DNA from: Candidatus Brocadiaceae bacterium
Lineage (GTDB): Bacteria; Planctomycetota; Brocadiia; SM23-32
Direction of reading: 5' to 3'
Length of the DNA stretch: 64,000 nucleotides
Assembly (NCBI GenBank): GCA_012728835.1
Contig: JAAYEJ010000005.1
Span: 1 to 64,000, forward strand
The notes below the pieces were generated by a model. It was not told the DNA's origin. It did no database searches and saw only the letters and a program-made list of their open reading frames with translations. Both the position numbers and the translations under genes were made by a program. Shown here piece after piece: positions 8,353 through 16,587 of the stretch (position 1 is the stretch's first letter; each line of letters begins with the position of its first letter).

Positions 8353-8401
8353 GACATTTCTATCTGCCGTGTATAGTGGACATTTCTATCTGCGGTTGAC
8401 A
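8353..8401. mobile_element. Orphan ISNCY-like insertion-sequence end
   Basis: Two direct 16-bp motifs, at 8352-8367 (first base shared with IS66) and GGACATTTCTATCTGC at 8378-8393, precede an outer TTGACA at 8396-8401. This is the same arrangement and direction as the end at 79-126, with different spacers, so it is a relative rather than the same copy. The transposase that belonged to it is gone. IS66 sits directly against it. It interrupts the betaine-binding protein gene that resumes at 8403. Confidence 0.6.
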
Positions 8402-8402
8402 C

Positions 8403-8669
8403 GCTCTGGAAGCCGGAGACCTGGACCTGTACGCCGAATACACCGGGACGGGACTGGTCAACATCCTCCGGCGCCAGGTGGTGACGGATCCCGACGAGGT
8501 GTACGGGATCGTCGCCAGGTCCTTCCGGGAGCAGTATGGCCTGACTTGGCTGCAGCCGTTCGGCTTCAACAACACCTACACGCTGACGATGCGCCGGGAG
8601 CAGGCCGAGGCGCTTGGCATACGGACCATCTCCGACCTGGCCGACTACGTCCGCACAACGGCGCAGTAG
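8403..8669 (+). pseudogene. Glycine betaine/osmoprotectant-binding protein, C-terminal remnant
   Basis: The last 88 codons of an OpuAC/ProX-type periplasmic binding protein of an osmoprotectant ABC importer. The core LDLYAEYTGTGL is the family's ligand-site signature, followed by WLQPFGFNNTYTLTM and SDLADY. An in-frame stop at 8397-8399, inside the insertion-sequence end, seals the 5' side. The first ~200 codons and the usual permease/ATPase genes are absent from the window, so transport function from this locus is lost. Confidence 0.8.
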
Positions 8670-8786
8670 GGCCGGCGCAGAACGTGCAGGTATGTGCGGG
8701 CACTGGCATTGCGCGAGGCCATGGGCTATCCTCGCTGGTCGCTGCCGGTCTTCGCCTGCACGGCTTTCGGAGGTGCGGCCCGCACC

Positions 8787-9374
8787 ATGACGCCCGAAGT
8801 CTCCATCAGGATCCCGGACTGGCTGGACGCCCACCTGCGGACGCTGGATGCCGTCCACCCGGAGGGGGACGAGCGGATGCGGCTGGTGATCGAACTCTCC
8901 CGACTGAACGTCCGCCACGGCACCGGCGGCCCGTTCGGCGCGGCGGTCTTTGCCCGGGACAGCGGCCGACTGCTGGCGGCCGGCGTGAACTGCGTGGAGA
9001 CGTCCGGCCGCTCGGTCGCGCACGCGGAGGTCGTTGCCATCCTGGCGGCTCAGGCCCGGCTGGGCACATACGATCTGGGAGGCCCCGGCCGGCCCGAGTA
9101 CGAGCTGGTCAGCAGCGCCGAGCCCTGCGCGATGTGCCTGGGGGCCGTCTGCTGGTCGGGCGTGCGAAGGCTCGTCTGCGGCGCCCGCGACGAGGATGTC
9201 CGCAGAATCGGGTTCGACGAGGGGCCGAAACCGGCCGACTGGACAGCGGCGTTCGAGGCCCGGGGCATCCGCGTGGTGCGCGACGTCCTGCGGGACGAAG
9301 CCGTCTCGGTGCTCCGCCTCTACCAGGCGGCCGGCGGCGTGGTCTACAACGCACGGCAGGGGAGCGGGCGCTGA
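8787..9374 (+). CDS. Nucleoside/guanine deaminase (cytidine-deaminase fold)
   Basis: This 195-residue cytosolic zinc enzyme hydrolytically deaminates a nucleobase or nucleoside. Key motifs are GGPFGAAVF, HAEVVAI (zinc ligand His and proton-shuttle Glu) and PCAMCLGA (two zinc-binding Cys). IGFDEGPKPADW near the C-terminus is like the guanine deaminases of this family. ATG at 8787 gives the normal length; the frame is open to 8694 and GGAGG (8769-8773) is rather far (13 bases). It lies 117 bp after the betaine-protein remnant and converges with the next gene. tRNA adenosine deaminase is less likely from the C-terminal motif. Confidence 0.75.
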   Translation: MTPEVSIRIPDWLDAHLRTLDAVHPEGDERMRLVIELSRLNVRHGTGGPFGAAVFARDSGRLLAAGVNCVETSGRSVAHAEVVAILAAQARLGTYDLGGPGRPEYELVSSAEPCAMCLGAVCWSGVRRLVCGARDEDVRRIGFDEGPKPADWTAAFEARGIRVVRDVLRDEAVSVLRLYQAAGGVVYNARQGSGR

Positions 9375-9399
9375 CCTGCCGGCCCTGTTGTCGCGCCCG

Positions 9400-11367
9400 T
9401 CAACGCCGCCCGCCGCGTCGGGACGATGCACGGCGGGAACCGCCGCCCCTCCCCGCATCCTCCACCGCCGTGCGCATGCCTCCATCGTCCCGCCGCCGTG
9501 CCTGGGCCCGCGGCTGCTCCGTCCGGGGCTCCCGGACCGCCGGTCGCATGTGCGGACGCGGGCGGCTGTCGCGCAGCTCGGCGGCGGGCTCGGGTCGTTC
9601 GGGCATTCGCCGGGCCGGCCGCTCGGCACGGGGCTCGACACGGCGCACCTCAACGCGCGCCTCCGGGCGCCGCTCGCGGGGCTCAGGCCGGGGACGAACG
9701 ATCTGCCGGGCTGCGCCCGCCGGAGCGGCTGGCGGATCGTCCGACCTCCGTCGCGCCGGCGGAGGGGCCCGGCGCGTCAGATCCTCCGCGCGACGGGCGC
9801 GGCCCGCCTCGAGGCGAGCCGGCCGGCCCCTGTCGTCGGCCCCCTCCCGCGACCCGGCGGGGCGGGCCGTCGGGGGCAGCGGCCGGTCATCGCGAGCCGC
9901 AAGGGTCGTCGCCGGCCGCGCGTGCGGCCGTCCGTGCGAGAGGGAGGCCGTCGACGGGCCGTGCACGCGGCCGGGCGGCATGCCGGGGCGGTCGCCCAGG
10001 TGAGCCACCCGCTTCCGGGCATCCGCCAGCCCGCGTGTGACGGCCGGACGGCCGGACCAACCCGAGGCGGCGACCACGGCATGGGAGCGACGGTCCAGGC
10101 GCCGGCGCACGTGCGGGTCGGCATGCCGTCCCGGCGCGGGCCGGCCACGATGACCTGCCGGATGGCCGATGCCCTTGACCGTTCGGATATCCTTCACGAC
10201 GCGGCCGCGGTCCACCATGATCGCCTTGTCGCAGATCGACGTCCTGCGCGAGACGATCGCGAAGCCGAGCCGGGCGTCGAAGCAGTCGAAGGACGCGTAG
10301 TGCCAGAATCCGATGGACACGCCGGACGGACATCCGACCGACAGGCTCACCCCGAGGCCCAGCGGCGGGCAGCACACGACGGGGCGATGGTACCAGTCGA
10401 TGGGCGCCCAGAGGAGGCCGTCCGTGCAGGCCACCCACTGGACGTGTGCGGGGCGCCACCGCCAGCTCGGCCGCCACAGCCAGCCGTGGTTGACGGAGAA
10501 GCTCCAGAAACCGTACCGGGAGGTGACATACTCGAACGAGCACTGCGGCACCCAGTACCAGCCCACGGGTTCGTAGTGCCGCCAGACGCCCTGGTAGTAC
10601 GGCCTCCAGGTCGCCGTCGGGGCCGGCTTCCAGTAGGTGATCCCTTCGAGCGCCACCCACTCGCCGCTGCGGCCCAGTTCATAGGCCCCCACGGCGTAGT
10701 GCGGCACGGTGTCCGGCAGATGCACGCCGGCCACCACGGCGTCGCGCTGCAGGTGCCACTGCGCCAGCCTGTCGGCAAGCACCCCGGTCATCGGTTCCAG
10801 TCCCGTGAACGCCCCCTCAGGGCTGACGCGCAGCCGGAACCTCTCCTGCATCTCGGCGGTCGCCTCGCCGCTGCTCAGCACCTCGACTTTGCCGGAGAGG
10901 GCGCAGACCGTGACCCCGCCGTCCGGGGCGACGTCGATGCGCGCCAGGGCCGAGTCGGCCATGGCGAGGGCGCAGGCCGGCGTTTCCACGGAAACGACCC
11001 GGCCGGGCACCGGACCCGCGGCGACGTAGAGCGATCCCTCCCAGAGCCGGTAGCGGTGTTCGGTGATGGAGAGCACGTCGAGCCCGGACGACTCGCCGAG
11101 GCGCAGGAAGACCCGCTCCGGCATCTCGAGTTCGGCCAGGGAATCCTCCTCCGTCAGCATCGTGTCGTCGGCAGCGACCAGCTCGTTCAACTCGGCCTGC
11201 GACCAGTCGTCCTGCTGTCGCCCCCAGGTCAACAGCCCTCCCTCGAGCGCGCTGACGCGCCCGAAGGCCCGCACGCCGTCCTGCTCGACCGCCGCGACGG
11301 CCGGGAGCAACACCGCTGCGACCAGGGCTGCACAGGCAATCGTCGGGAACCAACGTGAACGTCCCAT
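9400..11367 (-). CDS. Secreted FecR/DUF6600-type protein with long Arg/Pro-rich tail
   Basis: This protein has 655 residues. ATG 11367 follows AAGGGG at good spacing; the frame also opens at GTG 11373. Residues 1-28 are a signal peptide. Residues ~35-190 resemble a FecR domain (LWEGSLYVAAG, then ALSGKVEVLSSGE). Residues ~230-340 carry tryptophan/tyrosine-rich repeats of the YxWxP kind (WRPYYQGVWRHYEPVGWYWVP) typical of DUF6600. A Cys-containing hydrophobic segment follows (~350-400). The last ~250 residues are almost only Arg, Ala, Pro and acidic residues and should be disordered. Such proteins are cell-surface or periplasmic in planctomycetes and their role is unknown. Confidence 0.7.
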   Translation of the reverse strand: MGRSRWFPTIACAALVAAVLLPAVAAVEQDGVRAFGRVSALEGGLLTWGRQQDDWSQAELNELVAADDTMLTEEDSLAELEMPERVFLRLGESSGLDVLSITEHRYRLWEGSLYVAAGPVPGRVVSVETPACALAMADSALARIDVAPDGGVTVCALSGKVEVLSSGEATAEMQERFRLRVSPEGAFTGLEPMTGVLADRLAQWHLQRDAVVAGVHLPDTVPHYAVGAYELGRSGEWVALEGITYWKPAPTATWRPYYQGVWRHYEPVGWYWVPQCSFEYVTSRYGFWSFSVNHGWLWRPSWRWRPAHVQWVACTDGLLWAPIDWYHRPVVCCPPLGLGVSLSVGCPSGVSIGFWHYASFDCFDARLGFAIVSRRTSICDKAIMVDRGRVVKDIRTVKGIGHPAGHRGRPAPGRHADPHVRRRLDRRSHAVVAASGWSGRPAVTRGLADARKRVAHLGDRPGMPPGRVHGPSTASLSHGRPHARPATTLAARDDRPLPPTARPAGSREGADDRGRPARLEAGRARRAEDLTRRAPPPARRRSDDPPAAPAGAARQIVRPRPEPRERRPEARVEVRRVEPRAERPARRMPERPEPAAELRDSRPRPHMRPAVREPRTEQPRAQARRRDDGGMRTAVEDAGRGGGSRRASSRRGGRR

Positions 11368-11411
11368 GGCCACCCCTTTCCGCCCAAATTCGGTATCAGG
11401 TCTTTATGTCC

Positions 11412-11439
11412 ATTATAGGCGTTTGGGCACCGATAACAA
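11412..11439 (-). promoter_or_regulatory. Sigma-70-type promoter of the FecR/DUF6600 gene
   Basis: On the minus strand, TTGTTA (11439-11434) and a perfect TATAAT (11417-11412) are 16 bp apart, giving a ~40-base leader before ATG 11367. Confidence 0.55.
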
Positions 11440-11549
11440 TACCGTGAAATGCCGTGCGCATCGCGGGCAGGCCGCGTGGGCGTCGCCCGGGGCGTCGGTC
11501 GGGCACTGTGTGCGGCCGGGGACGGCCGCGCTGCCCATCCGGGGGCGCC

Positions 11550-12464
11550 TCACGCGACGAACTGCCTCAGGAAGGCCGCGCTCTGGCGGAGGGATGCCTT
11601 GCGGCGCTCGAGGGACCCCTCGAACGCTCGGTCCTCGACTTCGACGCACACGGCACCCCGGTAGCCGGTGTCGGTGAGGGCCCCGAAGAACCGGCCCCAG
11701 TTCACGTCGCCCAGCCCGGGGAGCTTCGGCGTGTGGTACTGCAGGGGGTGGGCCAGAATGCCCACCTCGTTCAGGCGCTCGCGGTCCACGCGGGCGTCCT
11801 TCGCGTGCACGTGCACGATCCGGTCGGCAAACTCGCGCACGGCGCGCGCGTCGTCGATCTGCTGCCACACCAGGTGCGACGGGTCCAGGTTCAGGCCGAG
11901 GTTCGGGCTGGGGAGTTCCCTGAACATGCGCCGCCAGACGGCGGGGCTGTGGGCCATGTTCTTGCCGCCCGGCCACTCGTCGCCGGTGAAGAACATCGGG
12001 CAGTTCTCAATGCCGATGCGCACGCCGCGCGCCTCGGCCTCGCGGACGATGGGTGGCCAGCGCTTCAGGAACACGGACCAGTTGTCGTCGATCGATCTCG
12101 TGTGGTCGCGTCCGATGAAGGTGTTGACCACGCCGACCTCGAGGCGTTCGGCCGCGCGGAGGGCCTTCTTGAGGTGGCTGATGTAGACGCGCGCCTCCCG
12201 TCCGTCCGCAGCCAGCGGGTTCGGGTAGTAGCCCAGTCCGCTGATCGCAACCCCCGCGTCATCCAGGAGTTGCCGAATCCGGCGCGCCCCGGCGGCCGTC
12301 AGGCCGGCGACGTCCACGTGGGTGACGCCCGCGTAGCGGCGCTCGGCCCGGCCGGCCGGCCAGCACATCACCTCCACGCAGTCGAACCCCTCCTCGGCAG
12401 CGAAGCGGACGACCGACTCCAACTCCAGATCCGGCAATATGGCACTGACGAAACCGAGCTTCAT
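11550..12464 (-). CDS. Sugar phosphate isomerase/epimerase (xylose-isomerase-like TIM barrel)
   Basis: The 304-residue cytosolic TIM-barrel protein belongs to the AP-endonuclease-2/xylose-isomerase-like family. ATG 12464 has AGGAGGGAT 7 bases upstream; the frame runs further but without support. Metal- and substrate-site segments are visible: GIENCP (Glu on a beta strand), [11 protein letters not shown] (Asp-x-x-His), HVHAKD and CVEVED near the end. These correspond to the Glu/Asp/His/Glu metal ligands of the family. The substrate cannot be named; relatives act on inositol derivatives, tagatose or other keto sugars. It is divergent from the ModA-like operon, with 188 bp between start codons. 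Confidence 0.75.
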   Translation of the reverse strand: MKLGFVSAILPDLELESVVRFAAEEGFDCVEVMCWPAGRAERRYAGVTHVDVAGLTAAGARRIRQLLDDAGVAISGLGYYPNPLAADGREARVYISHLKKALRAAERLEVGVVNTFIGRDHTRSIDDNWSVFLKRWPPIVREAEARGVRIGIENCPMFFTGDEWPGGKNMAHSPAVWRRMFRELPSPNLGLNLDPSHLVWQQIDDARAVREFADRIVHVHAKDARVDRERLNEVGILAHPLQYHTPKLPGLGDVNWGRFFGALTDTGYRGAVCVEVEDRAFEGSLERRKASLRQSAAFLRQFVA

Positions 12465-12652
12465 GCCGATCCCTCCTCGAACGCAGGACGCCGGCCATCC
12501 CTGTGACCACCGGGTGCCCCATTCTACCGCCCGGCGGTCGCGCATCCAAGCCGGCAGTGGATGCCGGGATGTCCGCGGCCATTCGATTCGGCCGTCGGGA
12601 GCCGTTATATTGGGATGGAGGTCATGCTCCTCGATGTTCATGGGGTGGGATC

Positions 12653-13525
12653 ATGTGGGTCAGACGCTGCGGTCCGATGGTGGTGTGCCTGCTCCTGGGC
12701 GTTCTGTGCGCTTCGGCGCCTTCCTGTGGCCGTTCGGATGAGCCGGAGCCGCGTGCTCGCAAGGGCGCGCCCCGTGCCGACGCCACGACGGAGGCCACTC
12801 CGACCCCCTACGACACGGGGGAGTTCGAGCAGCTCGCCGCCGACCGGACCATCATCCTGCACTGCGGCAATTCGATGCGTCCGGCGGCCGAGGTGCTGGC
12901 GGCGGCCTTTCAGAAGACGCACGGCATCGGCGTTCAGTTCAACTTCGGCGGGTCATCCGAGCTGATCGCCAGCCTGGAGCTGGGTCAGAAGGGCGACCTC
13001 TACATGCCCCACGACCCGTATGCGAGCATGCTCGACGAGAAGGGCCTGCTGGAGCGCTACGAGGTCGTCGGCTACCTGGAGCCGGTCATCGTCGTGCCGC
13101 CGGGCAATCCGGACGGCATCCGCTCCCTGCGCGACCTGGCCACGCGGCCGTTGAAGGTCGGCCTGCCCGACGCCCGCTACGCCACCTCCGGCAAGCTGGC
13201 CATGGCGGCGTTCGAGCAGATGGGCCTGGCCGAGCAGGTGCGGGCCAATATCGGCATGGAGGGCCGGAGCAACAACGACGTCGCCGTGGCGGTGGTGCAC
13301 GGCCACGTGCAGGCCGGCATGGTCTGGAACTTCCTCGCCCGCTACTACGAGGGCCGGTTGGAGGCGGTGGCGCCCGGGGTGGAGTTCCCCGAGACCCGCG
13401 TGACCCTGTGCCTGCTGAAGAGCGCCCAGGACCGCGAGGCGGCCGAGATGTTCATGCGGTTCGCCTCGTCCGAAAGGGCCAAGCAGGTCTTCCGCGACAT
13501 GGGCTATCTGAAGAGCCCACGGTAG
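12653..13525 (+). CDS. ModA-like periplasmic binding protein (first of two)
   Basis: This exported binding protein has 290 residues and the molybdate/tungstate/sulfate-type fold. The N-terminus (basic, then a Val/Leu core, then APSCGR) could be a lipoprotein signal with a weak lipobox. The mature part starts with IILHCGNSMRPAAEVLAAAF and continues FNFGGSSELIASLELGQKGDLYMP, the usual ModA first and second ligand loops. ATSGKLAMAAFEQMG and the VAVAVVHGHVQAGMVW hinge follow. The Asn/Asp choice that selects oxyanions is not decisive by eye. It is the first gene of a run of seven ABC-related genes. The start has GGGTGGGA shortly upstream. Confidence 0.75.
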   Translation: MWVRRCGPMVVCLLLGVLCASAPSCGRSDEPEPRARKGAPRADATTEATPTPYDTGEFEQLAADRTIILHCGNSMRPAAEVLAAAFQKTHGIGVQFNFGGSSELIASLELGQKGDLYMPHDPYASMLDEKGLLERYEVVGYLEPVIVVPPGNPDGIRSLRDLATRPLKVGLPDARYATSGKLAMAAFEQMGLAEQVRANIGMEGRSNNDVAVAVVHGHVQAGMVWNFLARYYEGRLEAVAPGVEFPETRVTLCLLKSAQDREAAEMFMRFASSERAKQVFRDMGYLKSPR

Positions 13526-13564
13526 GACGGATCCCCCGCGCCCGGGGACGGAGGCATCCCTGCC

Positions 13565-14551
13565 ATGAACGGCGTCGCACGGCCCATTCTGACCATCGCG
13601 CTGGCCGTCATGGTGTCCGGCACGGGCGCCGGCCGGGCCGAGGCCTGCGTCACACCGGTATTCCAGTTCGCCCTGGAGAACTGGACGCCGTGCAACCTCG
13701 ACGTGGCCGTCGTTCATCGGGACAAGCTGTCTGCGGACCAGGAGGCGGCCGCGAACCTGCTCCGCCGAGCGGCGCACGGGGACGGGAGCGCCGCGAACGT
13801 CGACGTGCGGCTCGTGCGCGCGGGCAAGGACGGCGACTCGGGCGCACCTCTGCCCAGGATCGAGCTGCGCCTTGCCGGTGCGCGGCAGCCTGCCGCTCCC
13901 GTCTGGACGGGTGAACTGACGTCCGCCGGCGCGCAAGCCGTCCTGGATTCGCCCGCGCGCCGCGAGATCGGCCGGCTGCTGCTCGGGCGCAGATCCGCGG
14001 TCTGGGTCCTGCTGGAGGGCGGCGACCGCCGCCAGGACGAACGGGCGGCCGAGACACTGGAGCGGATGCTGCCGCGACTGGAGGCGACGCTCCAGCTTCC
14101 GGATCCGACGGCCTGGGAGGCCGCCGCCGGAACCGTCGCCTCGACGATCGACTTCGCCATGGTGCGCGTGCGCCGGGACGACCCGGCCGAGGCCGTGCTG
14201 GTCGGCATGCTGCTCGGCACGGAGCATGACCTGACGGACTTCGAGCGCACGCCCATCGTCTTTCCCGTGTACGGACGGGGGCGGGTCCTCTACGCGCTGG
14301 TGGGGCCGGGCATCAACGACCGCACGGTCACGCGGGCCGGCGAGTTCCTGGTCGGGCCCTGCTCGTGCATCGTCAAGGCCGACCATCCGGGCGCGGACCT
14401 GCTGCTGTCCGTCGACTGGGCAGCGGAGGTGGTGCCCCTCGGGCGGCCGGATGCGATTGCGCCCGCCGGCCTGAGCACCTTCCTGGACCGCCAGGCCCGC
14501 GCGGCGCGCCTGCTCTCCGAGGACGGCGGACACGGGGGGGACCCGCAATGA
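13565..14551 (+). CDS. Secreted protein of unknown family in a dual ABC operon
   Basis: This 328-residue protein has a signal peptide ending near GRAEA, and the mature part begins CVTPVFQFALENWTPC. I do not recognise a family. There are four cysteines in the mature part: two near the N-terminus and two in GPCSCIVK near residue 275, which could form disulfides or a metal site. The central part has thioredoxin-like or Rossmann-like strand patterns (SAVWVLLEGG), and LLLSVDWAAEVVPLG precedes the C-terminus. No membrane anchor is visible. The stop overlaps the permease start by four bases. That coupling suggests a periplasmic partner of the FtsX/LolD-type transporter. Confidence 0.6.
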   Translation: MNGVARPILTIALAVMVSGTGAGRAEACVTPVFQFALENWTPCNLDVAVVHRDKLSADQEAAANLLRRAAHGDGSAANVDVRLVRAGKDGDSGAPLPRIELRLAGARQPAAPVWTGELTSAGAQAVLDSPARREIGRLLLGRRSAVWVLLEGGDRRQDERAAETLERMLPRLEATLQLPDPTAWEAAAGTVASTIDFAMVRVRRDDPAEAVLVGMLLGTEHDLTDFERTPIVFPVYGRGRVLYALVGPGINDRTVTRAGEFLVGPCSCIVKADHPGADLLLSVDWAAEVVPLGRPDAIAPAGLSTFLDRQARAARLLSEDGGHGGDPQ

Positions 14552-15852
14552 CCCTCTGGGGCCTGGTCGTCAGGGAAGCCCGGTTCCGTCTGGGAGGCTT
14601 CTGCATCGGGCTTGTCTCGGTCGTGGCGGCGATCGCGTGCCTGACGGGCGCCGTGACGCTGCTGCACGCTCACGACATCCGTTCGGACCGCGTCCTGATC
14701 GAACGCGAGAAAGCGACGCGCGAGGAGATGGCGCGCATGGAGGACGACTACCGTCTGATCATGCGCGACCTCGGCCACAACGTCCTGATCATCCACCGGG
14801 ATCAGGACCTGGCCGCCCTCGTGGCCGCCGGCTACCCCGAAGTCACCATGCCCGAGGAGTATGTGCACCGCCTGGCCGACCGGGGTATCGCGACGCTCAA
14901 CCACCTGCTGCCCGTGCTCCAGAAGCGGACCGTCTGGCCGGAGCACGGCGTGGAGATCCTCCTGAGCGGCACGCCGGGCCAGACGCCCAACCGCGCCAAG
15001 AAGGGGTTCCTGACGGCCGACGGCACGGCCTACCGCGACCCGATCGTCGCAACGATCCCGCACGGTGCGGTGCGGCTCGGCAACGGGGTGGCCCGGCGGC
15101 TGGGGCTGCATGAGGGGGACAGGGTGGTCCTGATGGGGGAGGAGTTCGTCGTCGACCGCGTCCTGCCGGGCGAGGGGAACGTGGACGACATCGCCGTGTG
15201 GTGCTCCCTGGAGAAGGTGCAGCAGTGGCTGGGGCTGGAGGGGCGCATCAACGGCATCCTGGGTCTGGAGTGCATCTGCGAGGTCGACCGGCTCGGGGAG
15301 GTGGCGCGCGAGGTCGGGGCGATCCTGCCGGACGTGACCGTTCTGGAGTTCAGTTCGCGCGTGAGAGCCCGTGCACAGGCGCGCGGGAGGGCCGGGGAGG
15401 CCCACCGCACGGCGATCGCGGCCGAGATGGAGCATCAGCGCCGGATGCGGCGGGAGAGGGAGCTGTTCGCCGCTGTGCTGGTGCCGGTGGCCCTGACGGC
15501 GGCGGGGCTGTGGGTCTTCTTCCTGGTGCTGGGCAACGTGCGCGAGCGGCGGACGGAGATCGGCGTCCTGCGCGCCCTGGGCGTGCGGCAGGCGACGATC
15601 ATGGGCGTCTTCCTGCTCAAGGCCGTGGCCATGGGCGCGCTCGGCGCGGTGCTCGGCTACGTCGTGGGAGTCGTGGGCGGGGCCCTGTGGGGAGGTGTGG
15701 GGCCGACCACGGCGGACTTCTTCGGGTCCTTCCGCCTCCGGCTGTTCCTGGCTGCCGTTCTGGTGGCCCCGGCGCTGTGCGCCGCCGCGGCCTGGCTGCC
15801 GGCGATGCGCGCGGCCCGCCAGGACCCGGCCGAGGTGCTCAGGGACCGCTGA
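14548..15852 (+). CDS. FtsX/MacB-type ABC transporter permease
   Basis: The gene product is a 434-residue inner-membrane protein with the MacB/LolCE layout. One transmembrane helix lies near residues 12-37, then a large extracytoplasmic domain (~40-285). Three helices close the C-terminus: VLVPVALTAAGLWVFFLVLG, the segment after IMGVFLLKAV, and LFLAAVLVAPALCAAAAWLP. ERRTEIGVLRALGVRQATI is the cytoplasmic signature of FtsX-type permeases that contacts the ATPase. Such transporters move lipoproteins or peptides, or work as mechanotransmitters, rather than importing solutes. It overlaps the preceding secreted protein gene (ATGA) and is 6 bp from its ATPase. Confidence 0.8.
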   Translation: MTLWGLVVREARFRLGGFCIGLVSVVAAIACLTGAVTLLHAHDIRSDRVLIEREKATREEMARMEDDYRLIMRDLGHNVLIIHRDQDLAALVAAGYPEVTMPEEYVHRLADRGIATLNHLLPVLQKRTVWPEHGVEILLSGTPGQTPNRAKKGFLTADGTAYRDPIVATIPHGAVRLGNGVARRLGLHEGDRVVLMGEEFVVDRVLPGEGNVDDIAVWCSLEKVQQWLGLEGRINGILGLECICEVDRLGEVAREVGAILPDVTVLEFSSRVRARAQARGRAGEAHRTAIAAEMEHQRRMRRERELFAAVLVPVALTAAGLWVFFLVLGNVRERRTEIGVLRALGVRQATIMGVFLLKAVAMGALGAVLGYVVGVVGGALWGGVGPTTADFFGSFRLRLFLAAVLVAPALCAAAAWLPAMRAARQDPAEVLRDR

Positions 15853-15858
15853 GCGGCG

Positions 15859-16587
15859 ATGGAAGGGGAGGAGGCGATCGTGTCCGCAACGCTTCAGATC
15901 GACGGCGTCGGCAAGACCTACCGCCGGCCGGACACGGTCCAGGCGCTTTGCGACGTCTCCCTCCGGGTGGAGCCGGGCCGCTTCCACGTGGTCCAGGGGC
16001 CGAGCGGCAGCGGCAAGACCACGCTGCTGCTGGCCGCCGGCGGGCTGCTGGCGCCGGATGCGGGCGTCGTGCGCGTGGACGGGCAGGACCTCTACGCGTT
16101 GTCGGCCGAGCACCGGGCACGCTTCCGCGCGGAGCACATCGGCTACGTGTTCCAGCAGTTCCACCTGATCCCCTATCTGAGCGTTCTGGACAACGTGCTG
16201 GCCGCCTGCCTGGCCCTGCGCAGGCCCGGCGCCCGTGAACGGGCCGGGCAACTGATTGCCGAACTGGGCCTGGCCGGCCGCGCCCGGCACTTCCCGTCCG
16301 AACTGAGCACGGGGGAGCGCCAGCGGACGGCTCTGGCGCGCGCGCTGCTGAATGACCCCCGGCTGATCCTGGCCGACGAACCGACCGGCAACCTGGACCG
16401 CCGCAGCGCCCAGGTCGTGCTGGCGCATCTGCGGGACTTCGCCCGCCGGGGCGGCGCCGTCCTCATGGCCACCCATCAGAGCGACGTCCCGGCGGACGAG
16501 GTGCTGCACCTGGACGGCGGAACGCCCGCCGGCGGCCCGGAGACCGCGCGCCGTGCCCCCGATCCGCCCTGCGAGGACACCCGATGA
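15859..16587 (+). CDS. MacB/LolD-type ABC transporter ATPase
   Basis: The 242-residue ATPase partners the FtsX-type permease just upstream. Walker A is GPSGSGKTT, the Q-loop is in YVFQQFHLIPYLSV, the signature is LSTGERQR (with Thr for the usual Gly), Walker B is LILADEPTGNLD, and the H-loop is ATHQSD. The phrase ADEPTGNLD is characteristic of the MacB/LolD/FtsE group. The stop overlaps the next start by four bases, linking this exporter-like pair directly to the second ModA-like protein. Confidence 0.85.
   Translation: MEGEEAIVSATLQIDGVGKTYRRPDTVQALCDVSLRVEPGRFHVVQGPSGSGKTTLLLAAGGLLAPDAGVVRVDGQDLYALSAEHRARFRAEHIGYVFQQFHLIPYLSVLDNVLAACLALRRPGARERAGQLIAELGLAGRARHFPSELSTGERQRTALARALLNDPRLILADEPTGNLDRRSAQVVLAHLRDFARRGGAVLMATHQSDVPADEVLHLDGGTPAGGPETARRAPDPPCEDTR

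Noticed and set aside
7479-8360. Target-site duplication of the IS66 element
   Set aside because: The 8 bases on the two sides (GGGTTCGG and GACATTTC) differ, so no duplication is claimed.
9034-11358. 774-codon plus-strand frame
   Set aside because: It is a shadow of the FecR/DUF6600 gene caused by its Arg/Pro-rich codons; no motif or ribosome site.
14290-16509. 739-codon minus-strand frame
   Set aside because: It runs antisense through the FtsX permease and LolD ATPase genes, which carry complete family motifs.
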